Source of the DNA: Leptospira brenneri
GTDB taxonomy: Bacteria > Spirochaetota > Leptospiria > Leptospirales > Leptospiraceae
Direction of reading: 5' to 3'
Length of the DNA stretch: 64,000 nt
Assembly (NCBI RefSeq): GCF_002812125.1
Contig: NZ_NPDQ01000006.1
Location: 1 to 64,000 of the forward strand
The notes under the pieces were generated by a model. The model was not told the origin of the DNA. It did not search any database and was given only the letters and a program-made list of their open reading frames with translations. Both the position numbers and the translations under genes were made by a program. Within the stretch, counting starts at the first letter, position 1, and every line of letters begins with the position of its first letter. Shown here piece after piece: positions 19,928 through 28,145 of the stretch.

Positions 19928-20986
19928 TTAGATGATCTGGTGTTCTTTAAGAGCGTGATAAAGAATCCCGATGGTTACTTTGAGAATCGATAAAACCGGA
20001 ATGGCAAGTAACATTCCAAAGATACCAAAAAAATTACCACCAACAGCGATCCCAATCAAAATTGCCAAGGGATGCAAAGATACCGCATTGGCAATCACTA
20101 CAGGTTGGACAATTGCATTGTCTACTAACTGCGCCACTACGACAACAGAAGCAATGGAACCAATAGAAGGTGACATCTCTGGAAATAGAATATTAAATAA
20201 AATCGGAGGAACTGCTCCAATGAGTGGCCCTAGATACGGAATGGAGTTTGCCACTCCAAGAAAGATTCCAAATAGAAAAAAGAATTTAACACCAACAATA
20301 TAAAATCCAAGAGAGGCAACGATGGCCATAATTCCACATTGGATTACTAAACTTTTTAAATAACTAGTGATTTGTTGGTTCATTCGATAAAACACCATCA
20401 GGAACATTTCAAAAAAACGATTGGGTATAAAACTAATCATTGTTTTGTAAATGAGATTAGCATCTAAAAGTAAAAAGAAACTAATGATCGGAATGATGAT
20501 CATCCAACTGAGAAAAGTAGGGATCATAACAACCATTTCTCTTAAAAATTCTTCTAAGTTGCTAGTTGCCATTTTAGCAACTTCTTCTGGGTTGATAATT
20601 TTTTTCCAAAGTTCTGGATTTTTTGATAGAACCGGGAGTTTGTTAAAATCAAACAACTGAAAGTTTGGGTCATCCATTTTGACTGACCATTCTGAAACAA
20701 TTGGTTGTGCCTTTTCAAAAAGGTTTGGTAAGTAAAACGCCAAAAACCAATAAGCACCAAAGATCAAAAAACTAAAAATAAAAATGATTGTGATGGCCCT
20801 GTGGATTCCTCTTGATTCAAAATAATCTACTATCCCATGAAAAATATAAAAATGAATTCCTGAAATCAGAAGGGGAATTGCTAAAAATTTTACTCCAATG
20901 ATTCCGATGAGTGCAGTGAGGATAATGAGGCCAAAAAAAGCACTACGTAATATTAGCGAGGATATAGTGTTTTCTTTACTGTTCAT
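19928..20986 (-). CDS. AI-2E transporter (TqsA/PerM) family permease
   Basis: A 352-residue polytopic protein of the AI-2E/UPF0118 family. The family signature NSIPYLGPLIGAVPP and the late LHPLAILIGIAVGG block are present, with about eight membrane helices and a central soluble segment. Family members are implicated in autoinducer-2 or ion/solute export; nothing here defines the substrate. Its start overlaps the stop of the cyclic-nucleotide-binding gene by 4 bp, so the two are coupled. Confidence 0.88.
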   Translation of the reverse strand: MNSKENTISSLILRSAFFGLIILTALIGIIGVKFLAIPLLISGIHFYIFHGIVDYFESRGIHRAITIIFIFSFLIFGAYWFLAFYLPNLFEKAQPIVSEWSVKMDDPNFQLFDFNKLPVLSKNPELWKKIINPEEVAKMATSNLEEFLREMVVMIPTFLSWMIIIPIISFFLLLDANLIYKTMISFIPNRFFEMFLMVFYRMNQQITSYLKSLVIQCGIMAIVASLGFYIVGVKFFFLFGIFLGVANSIPYLGPLIGAVPPILFNILFPEMSPSIGSIASVVVVAQLVDNAIVQPVVIANAVSLHPLAILIGIAVGGNFFGIFGMLLAIPVLSILKVTIGILYHALKEHQII

Positions 20987-21504
20987 TTGGTTTTGTTCTT
21001 TTTACTTTTAAAGTAAGCTGCTTCTAATGTATCGTTTGTTTTGCGTAGTCTATCAGCGATGATGGAAGCAAAACTTAAAAGTAAATCATTTCCTACTCTT
21101 GGTTTTGTCTCGAGTAAGGTTTTTAGTTCCGGTTGGAAAAATCCAAGAAGAATAGAATCAACAAGAGCTACGGCAGTCGCTGATCTTGGGAAATCTTGGA
21201 AGAGAGCGAGTTCTCCAAAAAAAGCACCTTTTTCTAGTTCGGCGAGTTTTAAGGTAACACCTTCTCTTTCAGAATAAATTTCCACCTTCCCTTGAAGGAT
21301 GAGATAGACCCCTGTCCCTGCTTGGCCTTGGTAAAAAATAGTTTCACCAGCATAATATTTTCGTTTGTGGATTAGCCTTGCGACTTCACGTAGTGTTCTG
21401 CGAGACATACCTTCAAAGATAGCGGTTTCGCGTAAAAAATGTGAAATCTCCGTAATTGGGTTTTCGTCACGTTTGAGAATGGATTTCCAAAGGGGAAGTT
21501 GCAT
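20983..21504 (-). CDS. Cyclic-nucleotide-binding-domain protein
   Basis: A 173-residue protein consisting of one Crp/PKA-type cNMP-binding domain (IFEGMSRRTLREVARLIH, YYAGETIFYQGQAGTGVYLI, then the phosphate-binding cassette KGAFFGELALFQDFPRSATA). There is no helix-turn-helix after it, only a short helical tail, so it is a ligand-sensing module rather than a transcription factor. The FGELAL...RSATA cassette is intact and could bind cAMP or cGMP. It is coupled by 4 bp to the AI-2E-family permease and may regulate it. Confidence 0.88.
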   Translation of the reverse strand: MQLPLWKSILKRDENPITEISHFLRETAIFEGMSRRTLREVARLIHKRKYYAGETIFYQGQAGTGVYLILQGKVEIYSEREGVTLKLAELEKGAFFGELALFQDFPRSATAVALVDSILLGFFQPELKTLLETKPRVGNDLLLSFASIIADRLRKTNDTLEAAYFKSKKNKTK

Positions 21505-21563
21505 AAAGCCTCTCCTATATAAATCGGATAGACGGGGTCCGGAATTGATAAAACTTGATCCGT

Positions 21564-22256
21564 ATGGGGCAAGCTTTTTACGTAACAGGCACGGGAACGG
21601 ACATCGGAAAAACTTTTTTTTCGAGTTTGTTTATGGCCAAATACGCAAATACCCACGGATTTCGGTATTGGAAACCGGTCCAAACTGGTGCACCTAGCGC
21701 CGGTGATACTCAGTTCATACAAAAAACCACCGATTTACCAGATTCTTTTTTTCTTTCACCGGTTTATGAATTTGCAACTCCTGCAAGTCCACATTATGCC
21801 TCCAAACTAGAAGGGAAAAAAATTGATCCCAAATATCTTGTTGGGGAACTGGCAACAGTCAGAAAAACGAATACACTTGTTGAAGGAGCGGGAGGAGTTT
21901 TTGTTCCTTTGACAGAAGATTATTTAACCATTCGCGGGATCCAAGAAAGTAACTTCCCTGTGATTGTGATTGGATCCACAGAACTTGGAACCATCAATCA
22001 TTGTTTACTCACATTGGATGCACTCACAAGTAGGTTTGTTCCTGTTTTAGGATTTTATTTAGTCGGACAAAAAAGTTCATTACAAACTGACAATGCTGAA
22101 ATAATACAAAAGTTAGGTGGTGTTTCCTGTTTAGGGATTACAAATTTCCCTGAACAAAAATTGTCACCTGCTGAATTTATTTCATTTGCCAACAATCATT
22201 TTGATACAGATCGAAATGTGATCGATCTTTTACTGAGTCCAGATGATGAATTTTAA
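21564..22256 (+). CDS. bioD: Dethiobiotin synthetase
   Basis: ATP-dependent carboxylation and ring closure of 7,8-diaminopelargonate to dethiobiotin. The P-loop TGTGTDIGKT lies within the first 20 residues, the substrate loop KPVQTGAP follows, and VEGAGGVFVPL marks the carboxylate/Mg site. About 230 residues. ATG at 21564 is chosen; an in-frame TTG nine bases earlier (21555) has no better ribosome site. It overlaps bioA by 14 bp. Confidence 0.94.
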   Translation: MGQAFYVTGTGTDIGKTFFSSLFMAKYANTHGFRYWKPVQTGAPSAGDTQFIQKTTDLPDSFFLSPVYEFATPASPHYASKLEGKKIDPKYLVGELATVRKTNTLVEGAGGVFVPLTEDYLTIRGIQESNFPVIVIGSTELGTINHCLLTLDALTSRFVPVLGFYLVGQKSSLQTDNAEIIQKLGGVSCLGITNFPEQKLSPAEFISFANNHFDTDRNVIDLLLSPDDEF

Positions 22257-23568
22257 TCCCGTTGAAACACATACCTGGGTTCCTTTGACCATCCAAGAAG
22301 AGGGCGAAACCTTAATTAATATTGTAAAAGCAGAAGCTGAGTTTGTCACTGATTCGGATGGAAATACTTGGATTGATGCCATCGCCAGTTGGTGGACCAT
22401 GATCTTTGGACACCGTCATCCCAAGTTAGTTTCTGCGCTCGAAAAACAAATTACAGAACTTGACCATGTTATGCTTGCGGGACATATCCATCCTGCTGCT
22501 GAGTCTTTATCTAAAGCTCTACTAGAATTAACTAATTTAGACTTCCATAAGGTTTTTTATTCGGATAACGGATCAAATGCGATCGAAATTGCTTTAAAAC
22601 TTTCCATCCAATACTATCAAAATCATCCTGATCATAAACCTAGGTCAGAGTTTCTGGTATTTTCTAATTCCTATCATGGAGACAGTATTGGAGCTATGAA
22701 TGTCTCTGGAAAAAATTATTTTAATCGTATTTTTTCCGACTTAAGATTTCCTACAAAAGAATTTCCGGCTCCCAATTGTATGTTTTGCCCATGGGGAAAG
22801 TCGGCAAATACTTGTTCCGTGGAGTGTTTGACCGATTTGGAACTAGCAATCAAACAAAAGGAATATGTTGGAATTGTGATTGAACCGCTTGTTTTTGGTG
22901 CCAACGGGATGTTGTTTTATGATAAAAAGGTTCTTGTAAAACTTCGGGAATTAGCAACACAAACAAATACCCTTCTTATTTTTGATGAAGTGTTTACGGG
23001 AATGGGAAGACTAGGGGAAGCTTTTGCTTACCAAAAGGCAGGAGTCAAACCTGACTTACTTGTGATGGCAAAAGGTCTCACAGGAGGAATGTTACCTCTT
23101 GGTGTTACCTTGGTGGCAAAATTCATTTACGAACAGTTTATATCAAAGGATCCTTATCGCGCTTTTTTTCATGCCCATACCATGACGGGGAACCCATTAG
23201 CATGTAGCGTTGGTTATGCGTCGGTTTCTCTCTTAAAAGAAATAGGACTCAGTCAGGTAAAAAAACTAGAGGTTTACTTACAAAAACGAGTGGAACCATT
23301 CCAAAGAAAACTAGGGAAACGAATTGAAAACGTAAGGGTGATGGGAGGGATCTTTGCTTTTGAGTTTAAGGAAACCATTGCAGAAGACGAATATTTGAAT
23401 CCTGTAGGAAAACGGATCCGTGAAAAAATGAAAGAATTCCGTGTTCTCCTTCGGCCATTGGGGCGAACCATCTATATCACTCCCCCATATACCATTTCAG
23501 AAAACTCTCTAGACCAGATATTTTTGGCCTTGGAAGAGACCCTACTTGGTTTTGCCGAATCAGATTGA
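22243..23568 (+). CDS. bioA: Adenosylmethionine-8-amino-7-oxononanoate aminotransferase
   Basis: PLP enzyme turning KAPA into 7,8-diaminopelargonate with AdoMet as amino donor. The 441-residue length is typical of class III aminotransferases. ASWWTMIFGHRHP is the BioA-type substrate motif, LLIFDEVFTGMGR holds the cofactor Asp, and K277 in MAKGLTGGMLPLG is the Schiff-base Lys. It starts inside bioD. Confidence 0.95.
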   Translation: MMNFNPVETHTWVPLTIQEEGETLINIVKAEAEFVTDSDGNTWIDAIASWWTMIFGHRHPKLVSALEKQITELDHVMLAGHIHPAAESLSKALLELTNLDFHKVFYSDNGSNAIEIALKLSIQYYQNHPDHKPRSEFLVFSNSYHGDSIGAMNVSGKNYFNRIFSDLRFPTKEFPAPNCMFCPWGKSANTCSVECLTDLELAIKQKEYVGIVIEPLVFGANGMLFYDKKVLVKLRELATQTNTLLIFDEVFTGMGRLGEAFAYQKAGVKPDLLVMAKGLTGGMLPLGVTLVAKFIYEQFISKDPYRAFFHAHTMTGNPLACSVGYASVSLLKEIGLSQVKKLEVYLQKRVEPFQRKLGKRIENVRVMGGIFAFEFKETIAEDEYLNPVGKRIREKMKEFRVLLRPLGRTIYITPPYTISENSLDQIFLALEETLLGFAESD

Positions 23569-23601
23569 GACTAAATATACGAACCGATTTTCTTCGTTTA
23601 C

Positions 23602-23627
23602 ACAGGTTCCTGGACTCAAGAACCTGT
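23602..23627 (+). promoter_or_regulatory. Perfect inverted repeat just before bioB
   Basis: ACAGGTTC (23602-23609) and GAACCTGT (23620-23627) are exact inverse complements with a 10-base centre, ending 4 bases before the bioB ATG where a ribosome site should be. It could be an operator or an mRNA hairpin limiting bioB translation. The half-sites face the opposite way to the usual BirA box, so it is not an obvious BirA site. Confidence 0.4.
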
Positions 23628-23631
23628 TCCC

Positions 23632-24687
23632 ATGATTGCAGAAGTCCAAGAAAAAACAGTTTCCTCAGCACCTTCCTTGATTACGGAAGCGGAAGCCCTC
23701 GAAATCCTAGAAGGAAAAGTTCCTTTAATTTCGGTTGTGGCGCGTGCATCGGAAGAAAGAAATCGTTATTATACCAACCGTGTTCGCATTCATATATTAG
23801 ATAATATCAAAAACGGTTATTGCCCAGAAGATTGTGGGTATTGTGCCCAAAGAAAAGGTGGAGATTCAGGAATCCAAGAGTATTCTTTAAAGTCTCCAGA
23901 AGAAATTTGGGAAGATGCAAAACGTGCCAAAGACAATGGTGCCTACCGGTTTTGTATGGTGACTTCGGGACGCGGTCCCACAGACAAGGCGGTTGATAAA
24001 CTAGCTGAGACCATTTCCAAAATCAATGGGGAACTTGGGATGAAGGTTTGTTTGTCTGCAGGGATCTTGGATGCAAAAAAAGCGAGGACTCTAAAAGATG
24101 CGGGACTCGACAGATACAATCACAACCTGAATACATCTGAGTCCAAATACAATGAAATTTGTTCCACTCATACCTTTAGAGACCGACTAACAACACTTGA
24201 GGCGGCGAGAGAAGCTGATATTGGTCTTTGTTCTGGGATTATCGTGGGAATGGGGGAAGAACTAAAAGACTTGGTTCAAGTTGCGTTTGAATTGAAACGT
24301 CTTGGAGTGATCTCTATCCCTGTTAACTTTTTTATTCCCATCAAAGGACATGCCATCCAGAAGTCGTCACTCACTCCTGAATTCTGTATTCGCGTTTTAT
24401 CTGTTTTCCGATTGGTCAATCCTGATTCAGAAATTCGTATTGGTGCGGGAAGGGAAGGTCATTTGGGTGCTTTACAATCAATGGCTCTTTTCGTAGCCAA
24501 TTCATTGTTTGCTGAAGGATATTTGAATGTCAAAGGTAGTGAGATGGTTCAAACAATGAACCTGATTCGTGACTGTTCTATGGTTCCTGAATTTACGGAA
24601 GGTGTTCCTGAAGGATGGGATGAATTCGAATCACAATTCCTCTACGACGAGAAAAATTTTCCGGAACTCTATAAACATAAAAAGTAG
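23632..24687 (+). CDS. bioB: Biotin synthase
   Basis: Radical-AdoMet enzyme that inserts sulfur into dethiobiotin. The 4Fe-4S ligands are C64, C68 and C71 (CPEDCGYC). The 2Fe-2S-associated region is recognisable, with Cys in KVCLSAG and [11 protein letters not shown], and Arg in EIRIGAGRE. The 351-residue length is normal. It follows bioA after 63 bp, separated by the inverted repeat, so it may be regulated apart from bioDA. bioF, bioC and bioH are not in this window. Confidence 0.96.
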   Translation: MIAEVQEKTVSSAPSLITEAEALEILEGKVPLISVVARASEERNRYYTNRVRIHILDNIKNGYCPEDCGYCAQRKGGDSGIQEYSLKSPEEIWEDAKRAKDNGAYRFCMVTSGRGPTDKAVDKLAETISKINGELGMKVCLSAGILDAKKARTLKDAGLDRYNHNLNTSESKYNEICSTHTFRDRLTTLEAAREADIGLCSGIIVGMGEELKDLVQVAFELKRLGVISIPVNFFIPIKGHAIQKSSLTPEFCIRVLSVFRLVNPDSEIRIGAGREGHLGALQSMALFVANSLFAEGYLNVKGSEMVQTMNLIRDCSMVPEFTEGVPEGWDEFESQFLYDEKNFPELYKHKK

Positions 24688-24737
24688 TTTGCCTTTTTTA
24701 CTTTTGGCGGTAATATGCTCCTACTTTACCGCTTCTA

Positions 24738-26294
24738 GTGAGAAACATGCGAAAACCATCTTTACCGTTTCGAAAGCAGATGAGTTATGCGATCGGCCAA
24801 TTGGGCTGGTCCACTCTCGTTAATATCATCGGGCTCCATCAAGTTTACTTCTATCTTCCTCCCGCACCAAAGCCAGGCCAGGAATGTTTTCCTGATTTGA
24901 TTGAAAAGATGGCCTTTTGGGGGCTCTCTACGATTGGAATTGTTGCTGCTGTGGGTCGTTTATGGGATGCGTTCACTGACCCTGTGATCGCCAATTCTTC
25001 GGACCGGTTTTCCTCTCGGTTCGGTAGACGGATTCCATTTCTGTTTTTAGGAGGGATTCCCGCTGCCGTCTTTTGTTGGCTTATTTTTGTTCCCCCATAC
25101 AATTTCATCTCTTCTACAAATTTGGTTTGGATGACGGTTTGTATGTTGTTATTTTACCTTTTTTTGACCATCTATGTCACTCCCTTCTTTGCTCTCATCC
25201 CAGAGCTTGGACATACGCCAGAAGAAAGGTTAAACTTATCTACTTATATTTCAGTGACCTATGCCTTGGGAATCATAGTGGCCTCGACAGAACCAGTCAT
25301 TGCAGGAATTTTGAAATCTAGTTTTGTTTTTGATGCGGATCTATCTCTCCAAACCTTAATTTCCCGCCAATACGCTCTGGGGATTTTATGTTTGTTTGCA
25401 GCGATTTGTATGTACTTCCCGGTTTTCACCATTCATGAAAAAACCTATTGTGAATCGGAAGCTTCGAGTGTTCCCTTCAAAGAAGCGATTTTTCTTACAT
25501 TCAAAAATAAGAATTTTCTATACTTCGCTTTGTCAGACCTCTGTTATTTTCTTGCTCTCACCATTCTCACTACTGGGATTTCTTATTACGTCACTGTTCT
25601 TTTGGAACTTGAGAGAGAGTTTGTCACACAACTATTAACCGTGATGTTACTTGTTTCCTTCGCTTTTTATCCAGTGGTCAATTGGGTGGCTCGAAAAGTG
25701 GGAAAGAAAAAAACTGTCTTATTTGGATTTTATGTTTTTTTAGCATTATTCCTTTCGATCTATTTTATAGGGAAGGATCGTTTGCCAATACCGTCACATA
25801 TCCAAGGTTATTTGATCGTAGCCATTGCGGCGATTCCTATTGCCATTCTTGGGATCTTGCCGAATGCGATCCTTGCTGATATTGCTGAACTCGATTCATT
25901 AAAAACCGGTTCAAAACGAGAAGGACTGTTTTATGCAGGAAGAACCTTTATGCAAAAGTTGGGACAAACACTGGCGGTTCTTATCTTTAGCACTGTCATT
26001 CTCCTCGGACTTGATCGTGAAACAAAGAAAAACGTAAGTCCCCATGTAACGGGAATCATTGCTCCTTCTGTCTCCGAACCTACGCAAGAAGGGAAAAAAA
26101 ATAATGAAGTTGAGGCAAAAATAAGTAAGGAATCTACTATTTGTAAAGTCGAAGTAGAAGAAGCAGGAGGGGAGCTCGGCGTCCGTCTGACCGGTCCTCT
26201 TGCCTCTGCATTCTGTATATTAGCCATCTTTTTGTTTGGAAAATACAAGGAAGATGAAACTTTAGAAGAGATTGCAAAGATACGTGGAAATTAA
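24738..26294 (+). CDS. GPH-type (sugar:cation symporter family) MFS transporter
   Basis: A 518-residue MFS protein with twelve membrane helices. The glycoside-pentoside-hexuronide family marks are the early LWDAFTDPVIANSSDRFSSR and RFGRRIPFLFLGG, and the middle KVGKKKTVLFGF. A hydrophilic loop of about 65 residues (around 435-500) before the last helix is longer than usual. The neighbour bioB raises the idea of biotin-related transport, but nothing in the protein supports it. The start is uncertain: GTG at 24738 or ATG at 24747, neither with a clear ribosome site. Confidence 0.85.
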   Translation: MRNMRKPSLPFRKQMSYAIGQLGWSTLVNIIGLHQVYFYLPPAPKPGQECFPDLIEKMAFWGLSTIGIVAAVGRLWDAFTDPVIANSSDRFSSRFGRRIPFLFLGGIPAAVFCWLIFVPPYNFISSTNLVWMTVCMLLFYLFLTIYVTPFFALIPELGHTPEERLNLSTYISVTYALGIIVASTEPVIAGILKSSFVFDADLSLQTLISRQYALGILCLFAAICMYFPVFTIHEKTYCESEASSVPFKEAIFLTFKNKNFLYFALSDLCYFLALTILTTGISYYVTVLLELEREFVTQLLTVMLLVSFAFYPVVNWVARKVGKKKTVLFGFYVFLALFLSIYFIGKDRLPIPSHIQGYLIVAIAAIPIAILGILPNAILADIAELDSLKTGSKREGLFYAGRTFMQKLGQTLAVLIFSTVILLGLDRETKKNVSPHVTGIIAPSVSEPTQEGKKNNEVEAKISKESTICKVEVEEAGGELGVRLTGPLASAFCILAIFLFGKYKEDETLEEIAKIRGN

Positions 26295-26318
26295 ATCCTG
26301 GTTTTTGGAGCTATTCAG

Positions 26319-26498
26319 ATGAGATATCGCATTGAGACAACCAAGTTAAAGAACGGGTATATCGAAGCCAAACTCATTGAGACAACCACAAATAACCCGA
26401 TTGAATTTCGGATTTGTGATACGGAAGAATACGCGCAGGCGCAAATCAAAGATTGGCAAAAGCGCTTCCGAATGAATGAACCGCAAGAACAAGATTAA
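26319..26498 (+). CDS. Small hypothetical protein, 59 residues
   Basis: ATG at 26319 with GGAG about 9 bases upstream opens a 59-codon frame ending at TAA 26496-26498. The protein is hydrophilic (starts MRYRIETTKLKNGYIEAKLI, ends NEPQEQD) with a likely beta hairpin then a helix (EEYAQAQIKDWQKRF). No signal peptide or membrane segment. Codon use resembles its neighbours. Its end overlaps the next gene's start by 23 bp, consistent with an operon. Function unknown. Confidence 0.6.
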   Translation: MRYRIETTKLKNGYIEAKLIETTTNNPIEFRICDTEEYAQAQIKDWQKRFRMNEPQEQD

Positions 26499-27243
26499 CA
26501 TCTTCCTCCGTTGGGGCATGGTTCTTGCCCTAGTGACGAGCATCACCGATTGTAGATCGAGCTCGAAACGCGATTATTTCGATTCCAGTTTTCAATGTTT
26601 TGCAGAGCCAGGGTGGCGAGACAACTCTAACTTTAAAAAGTATATAGAGAACGCTTGGCTCCCCACACGGCTGTTATACGCAGAAGATAATTCAAAAATC
26701 AAAAGATCAGATATTGTTTTTGCAGGCGATAGTCTGGTGCATTTGTTTTTACCAGAGTTAATGGTGAAAGAATTCCCAGGCCAGTCAGTCACCAATCGTG
26801 GGATTGGTGGGGATATGACAGAAACACTACTCACCCGAATTGAAGAAGACGCCCTGACTCTCCATCCTGGAACAGTGGTGATTGAAATTGGAGGGAATGA
26901 TTTCATCCAAGGGAAGTGTTTGAGTTTGGTTCAAAACAATCTCCTGGCAATCATTCAAAAGATTCATTCCAAAAATAGAAATACAAAGATCCTTCTCATT
27001 GCCATTCCACCTACTAGAGTGAAGGAACTGAATCAAATTGTTCCTGTATTCAATCTATTTCTAAACCAAGTGGCAAGGACCACGGCCAATGTGGAATATA
27101 TCGAAGTTTGGGACAGAATGAGAAAAATAGATTCTCCTACACTCAGTGAAGAATTCATCCGCCCCAATGGAGACAGCCTACATTTTAATGAAAAAGGATA
27201 TGAACTTTGGGGTAAAAAGTTACGGCCTTATTTACAAAAATAA
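26476..27243 (+). CDS. Secreted SGNH/GDSL-family hydrolase
   Basis: A 255-residue hydrolase with an N-terminal hydrophobic signal (RWGMVLALVTSITDC). Catalytic blocks are all present: FAGDSLVH (block I, nucleophile Ser), NRGIGGDMTETLL (block II Gly), IEIGGNDFIQG (block III Asn) and DSLHFNEKGY (Asp and His of block V). The Cys at residue 26 could be a spirochaetal lipobox, but Asp before it is atypical. The family includes lysophospholipase- and platelet-activating-factor-acetylhydrolase-like enzymes; the substrate here is unknown. serB starts 2 bp after the stop. Confidence 0.88.
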   Translation: MNRKNKINIFLRWGMVLALVTSITDCRSSSKRDYFDSSFQCFAEPGWRDNSNFKKYIENAWLPTRLLYAEDNSKIKRSDIVFAGDSLVHLFLPELMVKEFPGQSVTNRGIGGDMTETLLTRIEEDALTLHPGTVVIEIGGNDFIQGKCLSLVQNNLLAIIQKIHSKNRNTKILLIAIPPTRVKELNQIVPVFNLFLNQVARTTANVEYIEVWDRMRKIDSPTLSEEFIRPNGDSLHFNEKGYELWGKKLRPYLQK

Positions 27244-27245
27244 AA

Positions 27246-28145
27246 ATGAATTCCCTTCTTCTTATTTCTCGTTCCCATATTCCTAATTCGATTCTTTCTA
27301 AAACCTTTGATAATCTAAAGTTTGATCCCACAAATTCGTCTACTGCCGATTCGCTTTCGGCGATATCCCGTACGGAAAAGTTTGGATTGTATTGTATCCG
27401 AATTTCGCAACCTGAATCTTTAAACAGAAATCAAGTTCTGAATATTCGAAATCAATTGGCGGAACATAAAATTGATTTTTTATATCTTGGTGCTTTACTA
27501 CCCAAGGATAAAGAGTCGCTTTTTGTTTTTGATATGGATTCCACCGTAATCAACGAAGAAGTCATTGATGAGTTGGCAAGAAAACACGGAGTGTTTGAGG
27601 AAGTGGCGACTGTGACCAAACAAGCAATGGAAGGTGGAATGGGTTTTGATGAAGCCCTTCGCCTCCGAGTGAAACACTTAGCGGGACTTTCCAAAGAAAG
27701 TTTTAAAGAAGTGTATGATCTACTCACGCTGAATGATGGAATGGAAAAGGTATTTCAATTTGTTCCGGCCAATGGATCAAAACTCGGAATCCTGAGCGGT
27801 GGGTTTACTCCCGTATTACAGTTATTCTCCGAAAAGTACCCTGTTAGCTTTTATAGAGCCAATGGTTTAGAAGAAGTAGATGGAATTTTTACAGGTTCCA
27901 TTTTTGGTGAGATCATCAACAGGGAAAAAAAAGAAATTTATCTAAAACAATATGCTAGAGAACTCTCCATTCCAATAGAACAAGTGGTTGCTGTGGGAGA
28001 TGGGGCCAATGATGCACTGATGCTCGGAGCAGCTGGTATTGGTATTGGTATCCACGCCAAACAAGGATTAAAAGATCAAATCACTAATTGGATAGACTTT
28101 ACTGACCTATCTGCTTTAGTCTTTCTCTTTGAGGATACGTTTTAA
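27246..28145 (+). CDS. serB: Phosphoserine phosphatase
   Basis: HAD-superfamily phosphatase for the last step of serine synthesis. The nucleophile motif FDMDST gives D96 and acid/base D98. LSGGFTPVLQLF is motif II, K within the later helix is motif III, and VGDGANDALML is motif IV. The N-terminal 90 residues form the ACT-like extension of long SerB proteins, here poorly conserved. The last 30 bp overlap the convergent mutS gene. Confidence 0.92.
   Translation: MNSLLLISRSHIPNSILSKTFDNLKFDPTNSSTADSLSAISRTEKFGLYCIRISQPESLNRNQVLNIRNQLAEHKIDFLYLGALLPKDKESLFVFDMDSTVINEEVIDELARKHGVFEEVATVTKQAMEGGMGFDEALRLRVKHLAGLSKESFKEVYDLLTLNDGMEKVFQFVPANGSKLGILSGGFTPVLQLFSEKYPVSFYRANGLEEVDGIFTGSIFGEIINREKKEIYLKQYARELSIPIEQVVAVGDGANDALMLGAAGIGIGIHAKQGLKDQITNWIDFTDLSALVFLFEDTF

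Noticed and set aside
24707..24732. GCGGTAA/TTACCGC inverted repeat between bioB and the symporter as a terminator
   Set aside because: Seven-base arms with a 12-base loop and no T-run; too weak to call, though it might be a regulator site.
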